Source: Cyclobacteriaceae bacterium
GTDB lineage: Bacteria > Bacteroidota > Bacteroidia > Cytophagales > Cyclobacteriaceae
Direction: 5' to 3'
Length of the DNA stretch: 64,000 bases
Assembly: GCA_019638275.1 (NCBI GenBank)
Contig: JAHBUC010000011.1
Location: 62,001 to 126,000 of the forward strand
In this document: positions 9,279-17,474 of the stretch, one piece after another
How positions within the stretch are numbered: position 1 is the stretch's first letter
How the letters are laid out: every line of letters begins with the position of its first letter
Position numbers and translations under genes: made by a program
Notes under the pieces: generated by a model
Told to the model about the DNA's origin: nothing
Seen by the model: only the letters and a program-made list of their open reading frames with translations
The model's database searches: none

Positions 9279-9896
9279 ATGAAAACAATTCTGATTGACG
9301 ATCATACGATTCTTTTAGACGGCATTCGCGCCCTGTTGGAACGTGATGGTGAACACGACATACTGGCTACCGCCACCAATGCGGAAGAAGGCCTGGACCT
9401 GTTGCGCCAGCACAAACCCGATTTGCTCATTACCGATTTCAATTTACCCGGCATGGATGGGTTATCCCTCATCCGCAGGGTAAAGCAACTTTTGCCTGAC
9501 ATGAAAATTGTAGTGCTGAGCATGCACGATGAAACACACCTGGTAAAAGAAATTCTGAAAGAAGGCGTAAATGCCTATTTGTTGAAAAAAGATTCGCACA
9601 AGGAGTTGCTGGAAGCGCTGCGACAAGTGCAAGACGGCAAAGTGTTCCTCAGTGATGAAATCAACAAAATGCTGATCAGGAGTCTGAATAACCCTGATGA
9701 AAACAGGCTGCTCACCGATCGGGAGCGTGAAATTCTGAAACTCATTGCCAAAGAATATTCCAATAAGCAAATTGCCGAAGAGCTTTTCATTTCTGAACGC
9801 ACAGTGGAAACACACCGCAAAAACATCTTCCGGAAAACCGGAACCAACTCGCTGGTGGGCCTCATCAAATTCGCCTACTCCAATAACCTGATCTGA
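9279..9896 (+). CDS. NarL/FixJ-family response regulator
   Basis: The product has 205 residues from the ATG at 9279; an earlier in-frame ATG at 9234 would add 15 residues before the canonical 'MKTILIDDHTILLDGI'. The receiver domain covers about 1-120, with acidic pocket residues in 'IDDH', phospho-acceptor Asp53 in 'LITDFNLPGMDG', and Lys in 'LLKKDS'. The C-terminal LuxR-type helix-turn-helix reads 'LTDREREILKLIAKEYSNKQ' and continues 'ISERTVETHRKNIFRKTG'. It is the cognate partner of the TPR kinase just upstream. A palindrome at 9914-9931, in front of the next gene, is a candidate binding site. Confidence 0.94.
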   Translation: MKTILIDDHTILLDGIRALLERDGEHDILATATNAEEGLDLLRQHKPDLLITDFNLPGMDGLSLIRRVKQLLPDMKIVVLSMHDETHLVKEILKEGVNAYLLKKDSHKELLEALRQVQDGKVFLSDEINKMLIRSLNNPDENRLLTDREREILKLIAKEYSNKQIAEELFISERTVETHRKNIFRKTGTNSLVGLIKFAYSNNLI

Positions 9897-9913
9897 CGCA
9901 TATCCGTACTGGT

Positions 9914-9931
9914 GGGTATATCAAAATACCC
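9914..9931. promoter_or_regulatory. GGGTAT-N6-ATACCC palindrome, candidate operator
   Basis: An exact 6-bp inverted repeat with a 6-bp centre (ATCAAA) sits 17 bases after the response-regulator stop and about 75 bases before the beta-propeller gene. It lacks a following T-run, so it is not a standard terminator. Position and symmetry fit a dimeric NarL-type regulator binding site, but this is inference. Confidence 0.4.
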
Positions 9932-10006
9932 CCTTGCGGGAATACTCCGGGGCCAGTAGCCTGCCCATGTTTGTGTAGAGAAAATTAACGACCTAAACAC
10001 ACAAAC

Positions 10007-11896
10007 ATGATGAAAAACGTAATCACTTTAGTACTGCTGCTGGTTTCCCTTACCCTGGCAGCTCAAAAAACCGACAAGCCTGATTTCACCTACCAACTGA
10101 ACGGTAAGTTTGAAATCATGAAGCTTACCGATGCAGGCGTACTGCTGGTAGCCGGCAGCGGTGGCCTGGCGGGCATCAAACCCGAAGCCCAAAAACCACA
10201 CTTTGAATTCACCGAATACGGTGGCGTTAAGGAAGAAGAAATTGAACTGGTGCCCATGTCGCCCTACGTGATAATCTCGCAAGGCGGAAAATCGCAAATA
10301 CCGGGAACCATCTTTGCCAACAGTAAGCGCTCCGTGATCGACATCGTTACCGGAAAAAAACTTTTTGCCACGGAAGACAAAGGCTGGAAGCAAATCGCGC
10401 AACTGAAAGTATTCCTTCCGGAAAATAAATTGGTGGTAGTTGGAAACCGCGCCAAATCCGAAAAGGAAGTATTGGCCGTAGGCATTTACGATTTGGCTAC
10501 CGGCAACCAGGATGGTTTTGCTTCGCTTGATCCCAACGCAGGCAAAACCCGCAGTGCGGCAGCTATACCCATGAGCTCCGGTGCACCTTTTATGGTGGGT
10601 TCCATTGTGCTGGTGCCAACCACCAAATCGTTGGTGTGCGCGGATTTTAAAAACGGTAACATTTTGTGGGAAGCAGACGTGAACAAAATTACGTGGATGG
10701 TGGCCGATGAAACCGGTAAAGAAATTTATGGCTTTGAAGAAAGACCCAACGGTGACACACGCATTCATAAAGTAAGCGATAAAGGTGCACTGCTGTGGAA
10801 AGACGAGCGCAAGATTAAAGGCACCGTTACGCGTTTTGAAATTCTGCCAAACGGATTGGCCGTGGTAGCCGATGTAAACAAAAATGCCTCCAGCGCTACA
10901 CTCAATCGGTTGATGGCCGGTGCATCTGAATCGAAAATTTCCTTTTTGAGCGCAACTACCGGTGAAGACCTGTGGGAAAAAGCACCCAAGACAAAAGATT
11001 TTGTTCAGCACTTCTACATCATGGAAGATGGCATTCTTTTCGGATTGGTTTCCGGTGGCATCAATAAAATTTCTTTTGATGGACAGCCACTTTTCAAAAA
11101 GCCACTCACTACAGGCGAAAACATTCACACCATGGCCAGAACCCCGAAGGGACTTATTTATATTACCGATACCGATGCGAACATTGTAAATCTGCAAACC
11201 GGTGAATCGGTGTGGTCGAAACCCATCAAGTATGCTAAAGCCAAATCGGTAACCAGCACGTATGATGCAAAGAACAAGCGTTACCTCATCAGCACAGGCA
11301 CCGAAATTCTAGCCATTGATGAAAACAGTGGAGACCTGCGTACATTGGCGAAATACGAATTCAACGAAAAAGAATACCCTACCGGTTTTTCTACACGCAC
11401 CGGTGGGTTGTTGTTAACTGCCGATCAAAATGTAATGTTGCTTGATTTTGATGGCTCCGAAGCCTTTCATGCCTACCACAAATCACCGGGCCAGAGTGGC
11501 ATTATGAAAGTGGCCATGGGTACGTTGGGTGCAGCAGCGGTTGTGGTGGCTGCTTCTTCAGCGGTAAAAGCGGGTGCCAACAAAAACTCGTTGGGCGACT
11601 ACAACAGTGCGGGCTATCAAGCCAAGCTTGCCCAGGATGCCTTTTCTGATATTGCTTCTGTATCGTTTAACGAAATGAACAAGCGCTTCAAGGCAACTGC
11701 CGCAACCGAGAATGCACAATTCATTCTTACCAATTTAGATGGTGGCGTTGGACTGGTTAAAGTAAACAAGGATACCGGGAAGGTTGAAAAAGAGATTGTA
11801 CTGAAAGACAAAAAACCCGAATATCAGGTTGACGAGTGGGACGGTATGCTGTACTACAAATCAAAACCTAACGAAATATTGGCTTTTAAACTGTAA
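10007..11896 (+). CDS. Secreted PQQ-like beta-propeller protein
   Basis: The product has 629 residues with a signal peptide (MMKNVITLVLLLVSLTLAAQ). The body is a run of beta-propeller blades of the PQQ/WD type, seen in repeated phrases such as 'ILWEADVNKITW', 'ALLWKDERKIKG', 'DLWEKAPKTKDFV' and 'SVWSKPIKYAK', each followed by 'T-G' turns. A Gly/Ala-rich helix near 505-525 ('GTLGAAAVVVAASSAVKAGA') interrupts the propeller and could be membrane-active. There are no quinoprotein catalytic residues, so it is more likely a scaffold or binding protein of the envelope. Its position behind the two-component pair suggests it is a regulatory target or accessory. A rho-independent terminator follows at 11940. 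Confidence 0.8.
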   Translation: MMKNVITLVLLLVSLTLAAQKTDKPDFTYQLNGKFEIMKLTDAGVLLVAGSGGLAGIKPEAQKPHFEFTEYGGVKEEEIELVPMSPYVIISQGGKSQIPGTIFANSKRSVIDIVTGKKLFATEDKGWKQIAQLKVFLPENKLVVVGNRAKSEKEVLAVGIYDLATGNQDGFASLDPNAGKTRSAAAIPMSSGAPFMVGSIVLVPTTKSLVCADFKNGNILWEADVNKITWMVADETGKEIYGFEERPNGDTRIHKVSDKGALLWKDERKIKGTVTRFEILPNGLAVVADVNKNASSATLNRLMAGASESKISFLSATTGEDLWEKAPKTKDFVQHFYIMEDGILFGLVSGGINKISFDGQPLFKKPLTTGENIHTMARTPKGLIYITDTDANIVNLQTGESVWSKPIKYAKAKSVTSTYDAKNKRYLISTGTEILAIDENSGDLRTLAKYEFNEKEYPTGFSTRTGGLLLTADQNVMLLDFDGSEAFHAYHKSPGQSGIMKVAMGTLGAAAVVVAASSAVKAGANKNSLGDYNSAGYQAKLAQDAFSDIASVSFNEMNKRFKATAATENAQFILTNLDGGVGLVKVNKDTGKVEKEIVLKDKKPEYQVDEWDGMLYYKSKPNEILAFKL

Positions 11897-11939
11897 ACTT
11901 TTAATTAGGTGGGGCACAGATAGGTGCCGCTTTTCTCCG

Positions 11940-11967
11940 GGGCTTGAGGTTTCTCAAGCCCTTTTTT
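11940..11967 (+). terminator. Rho-independent terminator after the beta-propeller gene
   Basis: A 9-bp perfect stem (GGGCTTGAG / CTCAAGCCC, loop GTTT) is followed by six Ts. It lies 43 bases past the propeller stop and just before the converging gene that ends at 11979. Confidence 0.9.
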
Positions 11968-11978
11968 GTTTACCCATT

Positions 11979-12455
11979 CTATGGAGCCTGAACCAGTCTT
12001 AACTTCTTGATCACTTTATCACCACCACCAATAATCGTATTGTGATGATTGATACACAAAATCCAACTGAACTTTTTGTCAACGATTGTAATCTCATCAA
12101 TTTCAGAAGCCTCCGACATAACGGTTTGAATGGGTTGAACGGTTGATTCGTAAATCCAAAATTTATCTGCTTCGTTAACCGTTTCGTTTAGCAACAAAAA
12201 TAGCTGCTCATCCTTATCTATAATTTTGTCCAAGAGCAGATAGGCATGCTTCTCCGGATTAATGCCAATACTTTCCACTTTCAGGTTCTCCCAAATCCAA
12301 ACTGGGCGTGAGTAGTTATGCGGGATTCCATAAAAAGTATCATAAACCTTGTTCTCAATGCTCCTCCATTCAGAGAGGCCAACGGGCACAATCTTGTCGG
12401 TTAGGTTAAAGTCCCGCCCTATTTTTCCAATCTCTTCCCGAAGGGGTGTCCACAT
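11979..12455 (-). CDS. Orphan cytoplasmic protein, possibly DUF6756-like
   Basis: The product has 158 residues starting MWTPLREEIGKIGRDF, with no signal peptide and no membrane segment. It alternates short helices and strands; the recognisable phrases are 'DEQLFLLLNETVNEADKFWI', 'YESTVQPIQTVMSEA' and 'FSWILCINHHNTIIGGG'. The pattern reminds me of the DUF6756 family, but I cannot confirm this. Small acidic proteins of this style often act as immunity or stand-alone accessory proteins. It is the last gene of an A+T-rich minus-strand island, 12 bases behind the membrane-anchored orphan upstream, so the two are probably co-transcribed. Confidence 0.6.
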   Translation of the reverse strand: MWTPLREEIGKIGRDFNLTDKIVPVGLSEWRSIENKVYDTFYGIPHNYSRPVWIWENLKVESIGINPEKHAYLLLDKIIDKDEQLFLLLNETVNEADKFWIYESTVQPIQTVMSEASEIDEITIVDKKFSWILCINHHNTIIGGGDKVIKKLRLVQAP

Positions 12456-12467
12456 CGTTAAAATGAT

Positions 12468-12962
12468 TTATTCAACACCGTCTTTGTCCTGAACCAAATT
12501 GGATGCATGCCAAATAGAAGCCTGTAGTGTTTTTCTACTTTTATGAATTACTAATACCTCAATATCAGATGCCATCGGAAAGTATAAGTACGATGTATCA
12601 TCTTCTATCCACATTCCTTTAAAGTTATCAAATCCTTTCTTATCATCTTGGTTATTATCAAAGTACTTAAAAAGAAAGGTAGTGTCATTGAAGTGAGGTG
12701 TTCCTTTAATTCGCTCTTCGAGTAGTAAAAAATTACTTCCTGAAAATAGAAACTCATAGTCTATAGGAGGGTTAAGTAATGAGCCTTTCTCTTTAAGAAT
12801 AGTATACTCTTCTGGTATTTTTATTTCCAACTCAGACTCCAGTGATTTAATCAAGATATTTTCTGAGTCATAGATGACAGTTATAATATATCCAACCAGA
12901 ACTAACACCATAATAATTACGGAATAGATTAATATTTTTATTATGCTGGTTGCTCGACTCAC
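12468..12962 (-). CDS. Membrane-anchored orphan protein
   Basis: The product has 164 residues. One N-terminal membrane helix (about 8-32, 'IIKILIYSVIIMVLVLVGYI') is followed by a mixed alpha/beta exported domain with 'LESELEIKIPEEYTILKEKG' and 'DTSYLYFPMASDIEVLVIHK'. No family was recognised. Base composition is clearly richer in A and T than in the neighbouring core genes. It is followed by the 158-residue orphan with a 12-base gap. Confidence 0.6.
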   Translation of the reverse strand: MSRATSIIKILIYSVIIMVLVLVGYIITVIYDSENILIKSLESELEIKIPEEYTILKEKGSLLNPPIDYEFLFSGSNFLLLEERIKGTPHFNDTTFLFKYFDNNQDDKKGFDNFKGMWIEDDTSYLYFPMASDIEVLVIHKSRKTLQASIWHASNLVQDKDGVE

Positions 12963-13015
12963 TGTTTTATATTTTTCGCTGTGATGTATTACTTATTAAA
13001 TACCATACTGCTTAA

Positions 13016-13043
13016 CGCAGAGTGCCTTGCAGGACGCTCTGCG
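13016..13043. repeat. Short intergenic hairpin CGCAGAG/CTCTGCG
   Basis: Arms CGCAGAG (13016-13022) and CTCTGCG (13037-13043) pair around a GC-rich loop in an otherwise A+T-rich gap between two minus-strand orphan genes. There is no T-run on either side, so it is not a clear terminator. It may be a fragment of a dispersed repeat. Confidence 0.45.
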
Positions 13044-13110
13044 GAGAATAAATAAAAATAAATTGTCACACTAACTGTCTACAAATCCTCTTGATTGGCT
13101 GGTCTGTCTA

Positions 13111-13593
13111 TTAACTACCCTTAAGCTCGCTTTTATTCAGCGCTTCCAATATCAGATATTTATCCCTATCAATTTCTTTAAAGGTTATCATTTCAATTTC
13201 TCGATCGTTTTGAGATTCTGAAAACCTCCAATCTATCATTTCTCCTCTGAAATATTTTGTGCTTTCATCAATATAAAGCTCTAAAAAAGAGTAATCCGCA
13301 TATCCATAAAATATATAGTGTCCGTTGGATGGAAAGGCGAAGATGTTAGCTTCATCTGATAATAGTCTATAGCTTCTGATATAGTGGTCCTCATCAATTT
13401 TCTTTAATTCAAATTCTATAATTCCCACTTTAATCGAAGAAGTTTGAAGTGAGTCATTCATATTAACTAATCTAACCAACCACCTGCCGGGAAGACTGTC
13501 GCTTACCGCCCCCCGTTCTTTGAAAGGTGAAATACAATCTGAGCAACATAGAATAACTACAATACAATAGATAGCTTTATGAAAATTCTTCAT
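13111..13593 (-). CDS. Orphan lipoprotein
   Basis: The product has 160 residues. The N-terminus MKNFHKAIYCIVVILCCSDC is a lipoprotein-type signal with several Cys residues; the lipidated one is probably in 'CCSDC', though it is not certain which. The mature part is beta-rich, with 'PGRWLVRLVNMNDSLQT' resembling the start of small lipocalin-like envelope domains, then 'HYIFYGYADYSFLELYID'. No family was recognised with confidence. It lies in the A+T-rich island, about 150 bases from the next gene on the same strand. Confidence 0.6.
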   Translation of the reverse strand: MKNFHKAIYCIVVILCCSDCISPFKERGAVSDSLPGRWLVRLVNMNDSLQTSSIKVGIIEFELKKIDEDHYIRSYRLLSDEANIFAFPSNGHYIFYGYADYSFLELYIDESTKYFRGEMIDWRFSESQNDREIEMITFKEIDRDKYLILEALNKSELKGS

Positions 13594-13649
13594 GTTTATT
13601 TACGCATATATTGTGTCTAAGAAATTGTGCCTACCATTGAATTTAAACT

Positions 13650-14281
13650 TCATTTAAAATCCTTTGGGTCATATAGTCTACACCCTGCTACAGGGATTTT
13701 ATTCCTAATATTTTCTTCAGCAATTCTTACCATGAATTTTTTGCTTCCTTCAAAATCATAAACTAATTTCAATAATTCAACATATTTAACACTGTGGAAT
13801 TATTGTAGATCTCTTTGAAATACCATATGGGATATGTGCCAAAACCTTTGTCAAGTGAAAATCTAGCTTTATGATTAAATCTTGAAAATTCCTTTCCGTG
13901 CTCAGTTCCTAAATGAATTATATATTTTCCGTGAACTATTTCATTTCTGGTCTCAACCAATTTCTTGAGTTCAGTTCCTAAAATTCTAATCTCTTTTTTC
14001 TTTTCAGAGAATTCAAGGGAATATATTGCTATATACTTGTTAACTAATTTCATTGCCTCCATCTCAGATAAAATTATGTCTGCAATATCCCTACCCCTTT
14101 CATTATTGGTTAGACCATTGTCAAACAAAGTACTTTTAATTGATTGGGTAATCGAAGTCAATAATTCCTCAAAACAAATTAAGAATCTGCCTTGAGATTC
14201 ATAAATCTCATCGTGAAGTCGATCAAACTCTGACCGTTTATCGTTTTCAAAATAGTTTGGAGTAATATATTTGCTGGTCAT
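13650..14281 (-). pseudogene. HEPN-like protein gene, frameshifted near its 3' end
   Basis: The intact frame gives 170 residues ending at 13769. It is all-helical and contains 'VETRNEIVHGKY' with Arg112 and His117, an Rx4H motif of the kind found in HEPN ribonuclease-fold proteins. Just before its stop the other frame continues without interruption as 'VKYVELLKLVYDFEGSKKF' and on to a stop at 13650-13652, a further 40 or so plausible residues. One extra base in the short A-run (T-run on the plus strand) at 13785-13787 would join both frames into a protein of about 211 residues. This is therefore a real frameshift or a sequencing error. The Rx4H part remains intact. No nucleotidyltransferase partner is adjacent. 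Confidence 0.6.
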
Positions 14282-14382
14282 TTATTGCACGACTCTTAAT
14301 TCTATTTATGAAACATATCCCACTGATGAATACTCCCCTAAAGTTAAAAATTAACCGCTAAAAATATTACCTCAGGAAACCA

Positions 14383-14390
14383 TACCTTTG
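14383..14390 (+). promoter_or_regulatory. Bacteroidota -7 element TACCTTTG
   Basis: TACCTTTG matches the TAnnTTTG -7 consensus of the Bacteroidota primary sigma factor exactly and lies 26 bases before the ATG of the CHY zinc-finger gene. No good -33 TTG is present at the expected spacing. Confidence 0.45.
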
Positions 14391-14416
14391 AACCCGTGTT
14401 TATTGGATAAAAAAAT

Positions 14417-14839
14417 ATGCGAACCCGTACCCTACTGGCTTTTCTGCTGCTTTCGTCAGGTGTTTGGTGCCTCCAGGCACAACCCACGGCCATTCCGCTG
14501 AGCCAGGCTGCGGTTAAGGGTATTCCTGTTTACGGCAAGCCCGTGGATAACCAAACGCGGTGTGTTCACTGGCACTCCCCGCTGGATATCATCGCCATCA
14601 AATTCAATTGCTGTAACAAGTACTACCCATGCTACTCCTGCCATGAAGAAACGGCAGACCACGCGGCCTCTGTATGGCCTAAAAAAGAATTTGATACAAA
14701 AGGCACCCTCTGTGGCGTGTGCAGCCACGAACTGACCATTACCGAGTACATGCAGTGCAACAACACCTGCCCAAAATGCACCGCACCCTTCAACCCCGGT
14801 TGTAAAAATCATTACCACCTGTATTTCGAAACCGAATAA
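14417..14839 (+). CDS. Secreted CHY-type zinc-finger protein
   Basis: The product has 140 residues. Residues about 48-134 form a CHY zinc finger (PF05495 type): C49, H51 and H53 in 'RCVHWH', then C65-C66, 'CYSCH' (72-76), H82, 'CGVCSH' (99-104), C114, C118, C121, C129, and H132/H134. That is a complete set for several zinc sites. The N-terminus (MRTRTLLAFLLLSSGVW) reads as a cleavable signal peptide, which is unusual because most bacterial CHY proteins are cytosolic; a eukaryotic relative, Hot13, works in the mitochondrial intermembrane space. A periplasmic role in metal or thiol handling is therefore possible but unproven. No other start fits better. Confidence 0.85.
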   Translation: MRTRTLLAFLLLSSGVWCLQAQPTAIPLSQAAVKGIPVYGKPVDNQTRCVHWHSPLDIIAIKFNCCNKYYPCYSCHEETADHAASVWPKKEFDTKGTLCGVCSHELTITEYMQCNNTCPKCTAPFNPGCKNHYHLYFETE

Positions 14840-14840
14840 C

Positions 14841-14917
14841 TCAAGTTCAAGGTTTAAAATTCAAGATTCAAAGTCCTAAGTCCCCATTCCTAAATCTCAA
14901 ATCCCAATTCCCAAATC
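14841..14917. repeat. Degenerate heptamer tandem repeat, 11 units
   Basis: Eleven consecutive 7-bp units fill the gap between the CHY gene stop and the TTG start of the helicase. Examples are CAAGATT (14862), CTAAGTC (14876), CCAATTC (14904) and CCAAATC (14911). Consensus is roughly yAArTTC/yAAATCC. The period is kept exactly although the units differ. Confidence 0.75.
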
Positions 14918-14920
14918 CTC

Positions 14921-16840
14921 TTGACCTCCATCGAAGCCCTATACAAAACCCTTGAACTGTTGCGTGAAGAGCGCCATGCCGACCTGGAGCAATACAAGCA
15001 AAAGGTGATGCTGCTTCCGCTCAGCCGCAAAACAAAAGAAGGCAAGAGCTGGTACCCGGTAAAACTCAGGCGGCACTACATCGGCACAGGCGAACGGTTA
15101 ATCATTGAAATTGAACGCACGCAACACCTGAACCAGGCGCATGTGTTTCAGTCGGGCAAAGTGGTAAACGTATTTTGCAATGCACGCAACACACCGGAGA
15201 AGGAACATGTAGGTGGGGTAATCAACTACGTACGCGACAACACTATGGTGATCACCCTCAACAGCGATGACCTGCCCGACTGGATGGACGATCCGTTGCT
15301 TGGCGTAGACGTGATGTTCGATGAGATGACCTACCGCGAAATGGAGTTCGCGCTGAAAGAAGTGATTAAGGCGGATAAGAGTCGGGTAGCAGAACTAAGG
15401 GAGATATTGCTGGGTTACCGGTTGCCAACCACCAGTCGCCCGTTACCAGTGACCAGTGACCGGCAACTGGCAACCGCTTTAAACATAAGTCAGCAGGAAG
15501 CCCTGCAAAAAATAGTAAGCAGTGAAGACGTGGCCATCATTCACGGTCCGCCCGGTACGGGAAAAACAACCACGTTGGTGGAAGCCATAAAGGTTACCGT
15601 ACAGGAAGAAAAACAGGTGCTGGTTACCGCACCCAGCAATGCAGCCGTTGATTTATTGGTAGATAAACTCAGCGAAGCCGGACTGAATGTGCTGCGCATC
15701 GGGCACCCGGCACGCGTTACCGAACAAACGCTGAGTAAAACCCTGGATGCGCGAATTGCCATGCACGAACACTTTCGGGAGCTGCGCAACATGCGCAGGC
15801 GCATGGAACAGTTAAAAGACATGGCGTTTAAGTACAAGCGTGAGTTCGGCTACTCCGAACGCCAGCAACGAAAACTGTTGATGCAGGAAGCAAAGGCCTT
15901 GAAAGCCGATGCAGATGTACTGGAGTTTTACATTGTAAATGATTTGTTGCAAACCAGTGAAATCATTGCGTGTACATTAGTGGGTGCCTCGCACCCTACC
16001 CTTCGCGGCAAGCGGTACAAAACTGTGTTTATTGATGAGGCCGCACAAGCGCTGGAGCCGGCATGCTGGATACCAATTCTGCGAGCCGAACGTGTAGTGC
16101 TGGCGGGTGATCACCACCAACTGCCACCAACGGTGAAGTCGTTTGAGGCGGGTAAGGCAGGCCTATCAAAAACACTTTTTGAGAAATGCATTCAGCACCA
16201 TCCGCAAACTGCGGTGATGTTACAAACCCAGTACCGCATGCACGAAGACATCATGCGATTTTCAGCAAATTATTTTTACGAAGATAAATTAGTAGCGGAT
16301 GCTTCTGTTGCCACAGCCTTGCTGGAGCCCGGCATGTTGCCTTTCGATTTTATCGACACAGCCGGTTGCGGGTTTACCGAAGCGCAAGATCCGGAAACGC
16401 TAAGTCGCTACAACGAGGAAGAAGCGCAGTTTCTCATTCGCCAGGTGGAAAAACTGATTCTTCATATGGGTGTGGAGCAGTGGAATTTCTCCATCGGCAT
16501 CATTACACCGTACAGCGCACAGGTTGAACGCTTGATCAAGCTGGCCGAACAATCTGAAGAACTTTCCACGTTGGCTTCACGCATCACCATCAACACGGTT
16601 GATGCATTTCAAGGGCAAGAGCGTGATGTAATCGCCATCAGCCTGGTGCGCTCCAACGAAAAAAGTGAGGTAGGATTTTTAGGCGACATCAGGCGCGTAA
16701 ACGTGGCCATGACACGGGCTAAGAAAAAACTAATCATGGTGGGCGACAGCGCCACGCTGGGCTCGCATCCGTTCTACCTTGAACTGCTGACTTACGTTCA
16801 GGAAAAAGGATTTTATAAGAGTGCGTACGAGTTGATGTAG
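14921..16840 (+). CDS. Upf1/SMUBP-2-like superfamily 1 helicase
   Basis: The product has 639 residues. The start is a TTG at 14921, chosen because the N-terminal helix (IEALYKTLELLREERHADLE) is conserved in this family and no upstream ATG is in frame; the next ATG, at residue 29, would remove it. Motifs appear in order: a beta-barrel insert, Walker A 'HGPPGTGKTTT' (near 208), Walker B 'VFIDEAAQALEPA', motif III 'LAGDHHQLPPTV', motif IV 'QTQYRMHEDIMRF', motif V 'TVDAFQGQERDVI' and motif VI 'VNVAMTRAKKKL'. It is a cytoplasmic DNA/RNA helicase, broadly conserved in Bacteroidota. A 56-bp heptamer repeat lies within the coding sequence, at the linker before RecA domain 1. Confidence 0.93.
   Translation: MTSIEALYKTLELLREERHADLEQYKQKVMLLPLSRKTKEGKSWYPVKLRRHYIGTGERLIIEIERTQHLNQAHVFQSGKVVNVFCNARNTPEKEHVGGVINYVRDNTMVITLNSDDLPDWMDDPLLGVDVMFDEMTYREMEFALKEVIKADKSRVAELREILLGYRLPTTSRPLPVTSDRQLATALNISQQEALQKIVSSEDVAIIHGPPGTGKTTTLVEAIKVTVQEEKQVLVTAPSNAAVDLLVDKLSEAGLNVLRIGHPARVTEQTLSKTLDARIAMHEHFRELRNMRRRMEQLKDMAFKYKREFGYSERQQRKLLMQEAKALKADADVLEFYIVNDLLQTSEIIACTLVGASHPTLRGKRYKTVFIDEAAQALEPACWIPILRAERVVLAGDHHQLPPTVKSFEAGKAGLSKTLFEKCIQHHPQTAVMLQTQYRMHEDIMRFSANYFYEDKLVADASVATALLEPGMLPFDFIDTAGCGFTEAQDPETLSRYNEEEAQFLIRQVEKLILHMGVEQWNFSIGIITPYSAQVERLIKLAEQSEELSTLASRITINTVDAFQGQERDVIAISLVRSNEKSEVGFLGDIRRVNVAMTRAKKKLIMVGDSATLGSHPFYLELLTYVQEKGFYKSAYELM
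15421..15476. repeat. Heptamer repeat inside the helicase gene, 8 units
   Basis: Eight perfect-length 7-bp units run from GTTGCCA (15421) through GTTACCA (15442), GTGACCA (15449) and GTGACCG (15456) to GCAACCG (15470). Consensus is near GTkACCA. They encode about residues 167-185 (LPTTSRPLPVTSDRQLATA), a flexible-looking linker just upstream of the first RecA domain. Confidence 0.8.
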
Positions 16841-16877
16841 ACTTTTACCAAAAGGCATCTTTTCGTATTTTTAACGT

Positions 16878-17474
16878 ATGATCGAAGTTCGTGATCCGAT
16901 AGCGCTTTACAACAAGACCAGGTTTACAGTAGAAGAATACCTGAAGTTTGAAAAAGAAAATCCGGAGAAACACGAGTTTTTCAAGGGAGAAATATTTGCC
17001 ATGTCGGGGGCCAGTCCGCGGCACAACGTAATTTTTTCCAATCTCTTCGGAGAATTGGTTACTAAACTAAAAGTCAGTCCGTGTAAACCATACGGAAGCG
17101 ATCTGCGTATTCATATACCCGAAAACACATTATTCACCTATCCGGATATATCTGTCATCTGTGGCGACATTGTCACCAGTGAAGCCGATCAGGATACAGC
17201 AATACTTCCAACGGTGTTGATCGAGATTCTTTCCCCTTCAACCCGCAACTACGATCGGGGCGATAAATTCAAATTGTATCGCGATATTCCTTCGCTGAAA
17301 GAATACGCACTCATTGATTCAGAAAGTATGCTCGTTGAGATATACAGCATCAATGAAAGAGGGCATTGGGAGCTGACAGAATACAAATCGTCAGCCGATA
17401 CGTTAGTTCTTCATTCCCTAAAACTGAGCATTTCGTTAATGGATATTTACGAAGGAACTAAACTGAAGAATTAA
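16878..17474 (+). CDS. Uma2 family (DUF820) putative endonuclease
   Basis: The product has 198 residues, full length for the family. Typical features are '[10 protein letters not shown]', '[19 protein letters not shown]', the nuclease core '[10 protein letters not shown]' and '[22 protein letters not shown]', and '[10 protein letters not shown]'. The Asp, Glu and Lys residues of the PD-(D/E)xK-like site are all visible (PDIS, EILSPST, K in DKFKLYR). Uma2 proteins are abundant in cyanobacteria and some Bacteroidota; their biological role is unsettled. It overlaps by four bases the converging 88-residue gene. Confidence 0.88.
   Translation: MIEVRDPIALYNKTRFTVEEYLKFEKENPEKHEFFKGEIFAMSGASPRHNVIFSNLFGELVTKLKVSPCKPYGSDLRIHIPENTLFTYPDISVICGDIVTSEADQDTAILPTVLIEILSPSTRNYDRGDKFKLYRDIPSLKEYALIDSESMLVEIYSINERGHWELTEYKSSADTLVLHSLKLSISLMDIYEGTKLKN

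Noticed and set aside
10028..11197. Long antisense open frame (389 codons) across the beta-propeller gene
   Set aside because: It follows the codon bias shadow of the sense gene, lacks any domain, and is rich in His/Phe as typical antisense translations are; the sense protein has a signal peptide and blade repeats.
13650..14281. HEPN/MNT toxin-antitoxin module
   Set aside because: Only the HEPN-like part is visible. No nucleotidyltransferase (GSxxxR...D) gene lies on either side.
14841..14917. Possible CRISPR array
   Set aside because: The units are 7 bp with no spacers, are degenerate, and no cas genes are present.
16878..17474. Uma2 gene as evidence of a mobile element
   Set aside because: No terminal repeats or transposase; Uma2 genes are scattered singly in many genomes.
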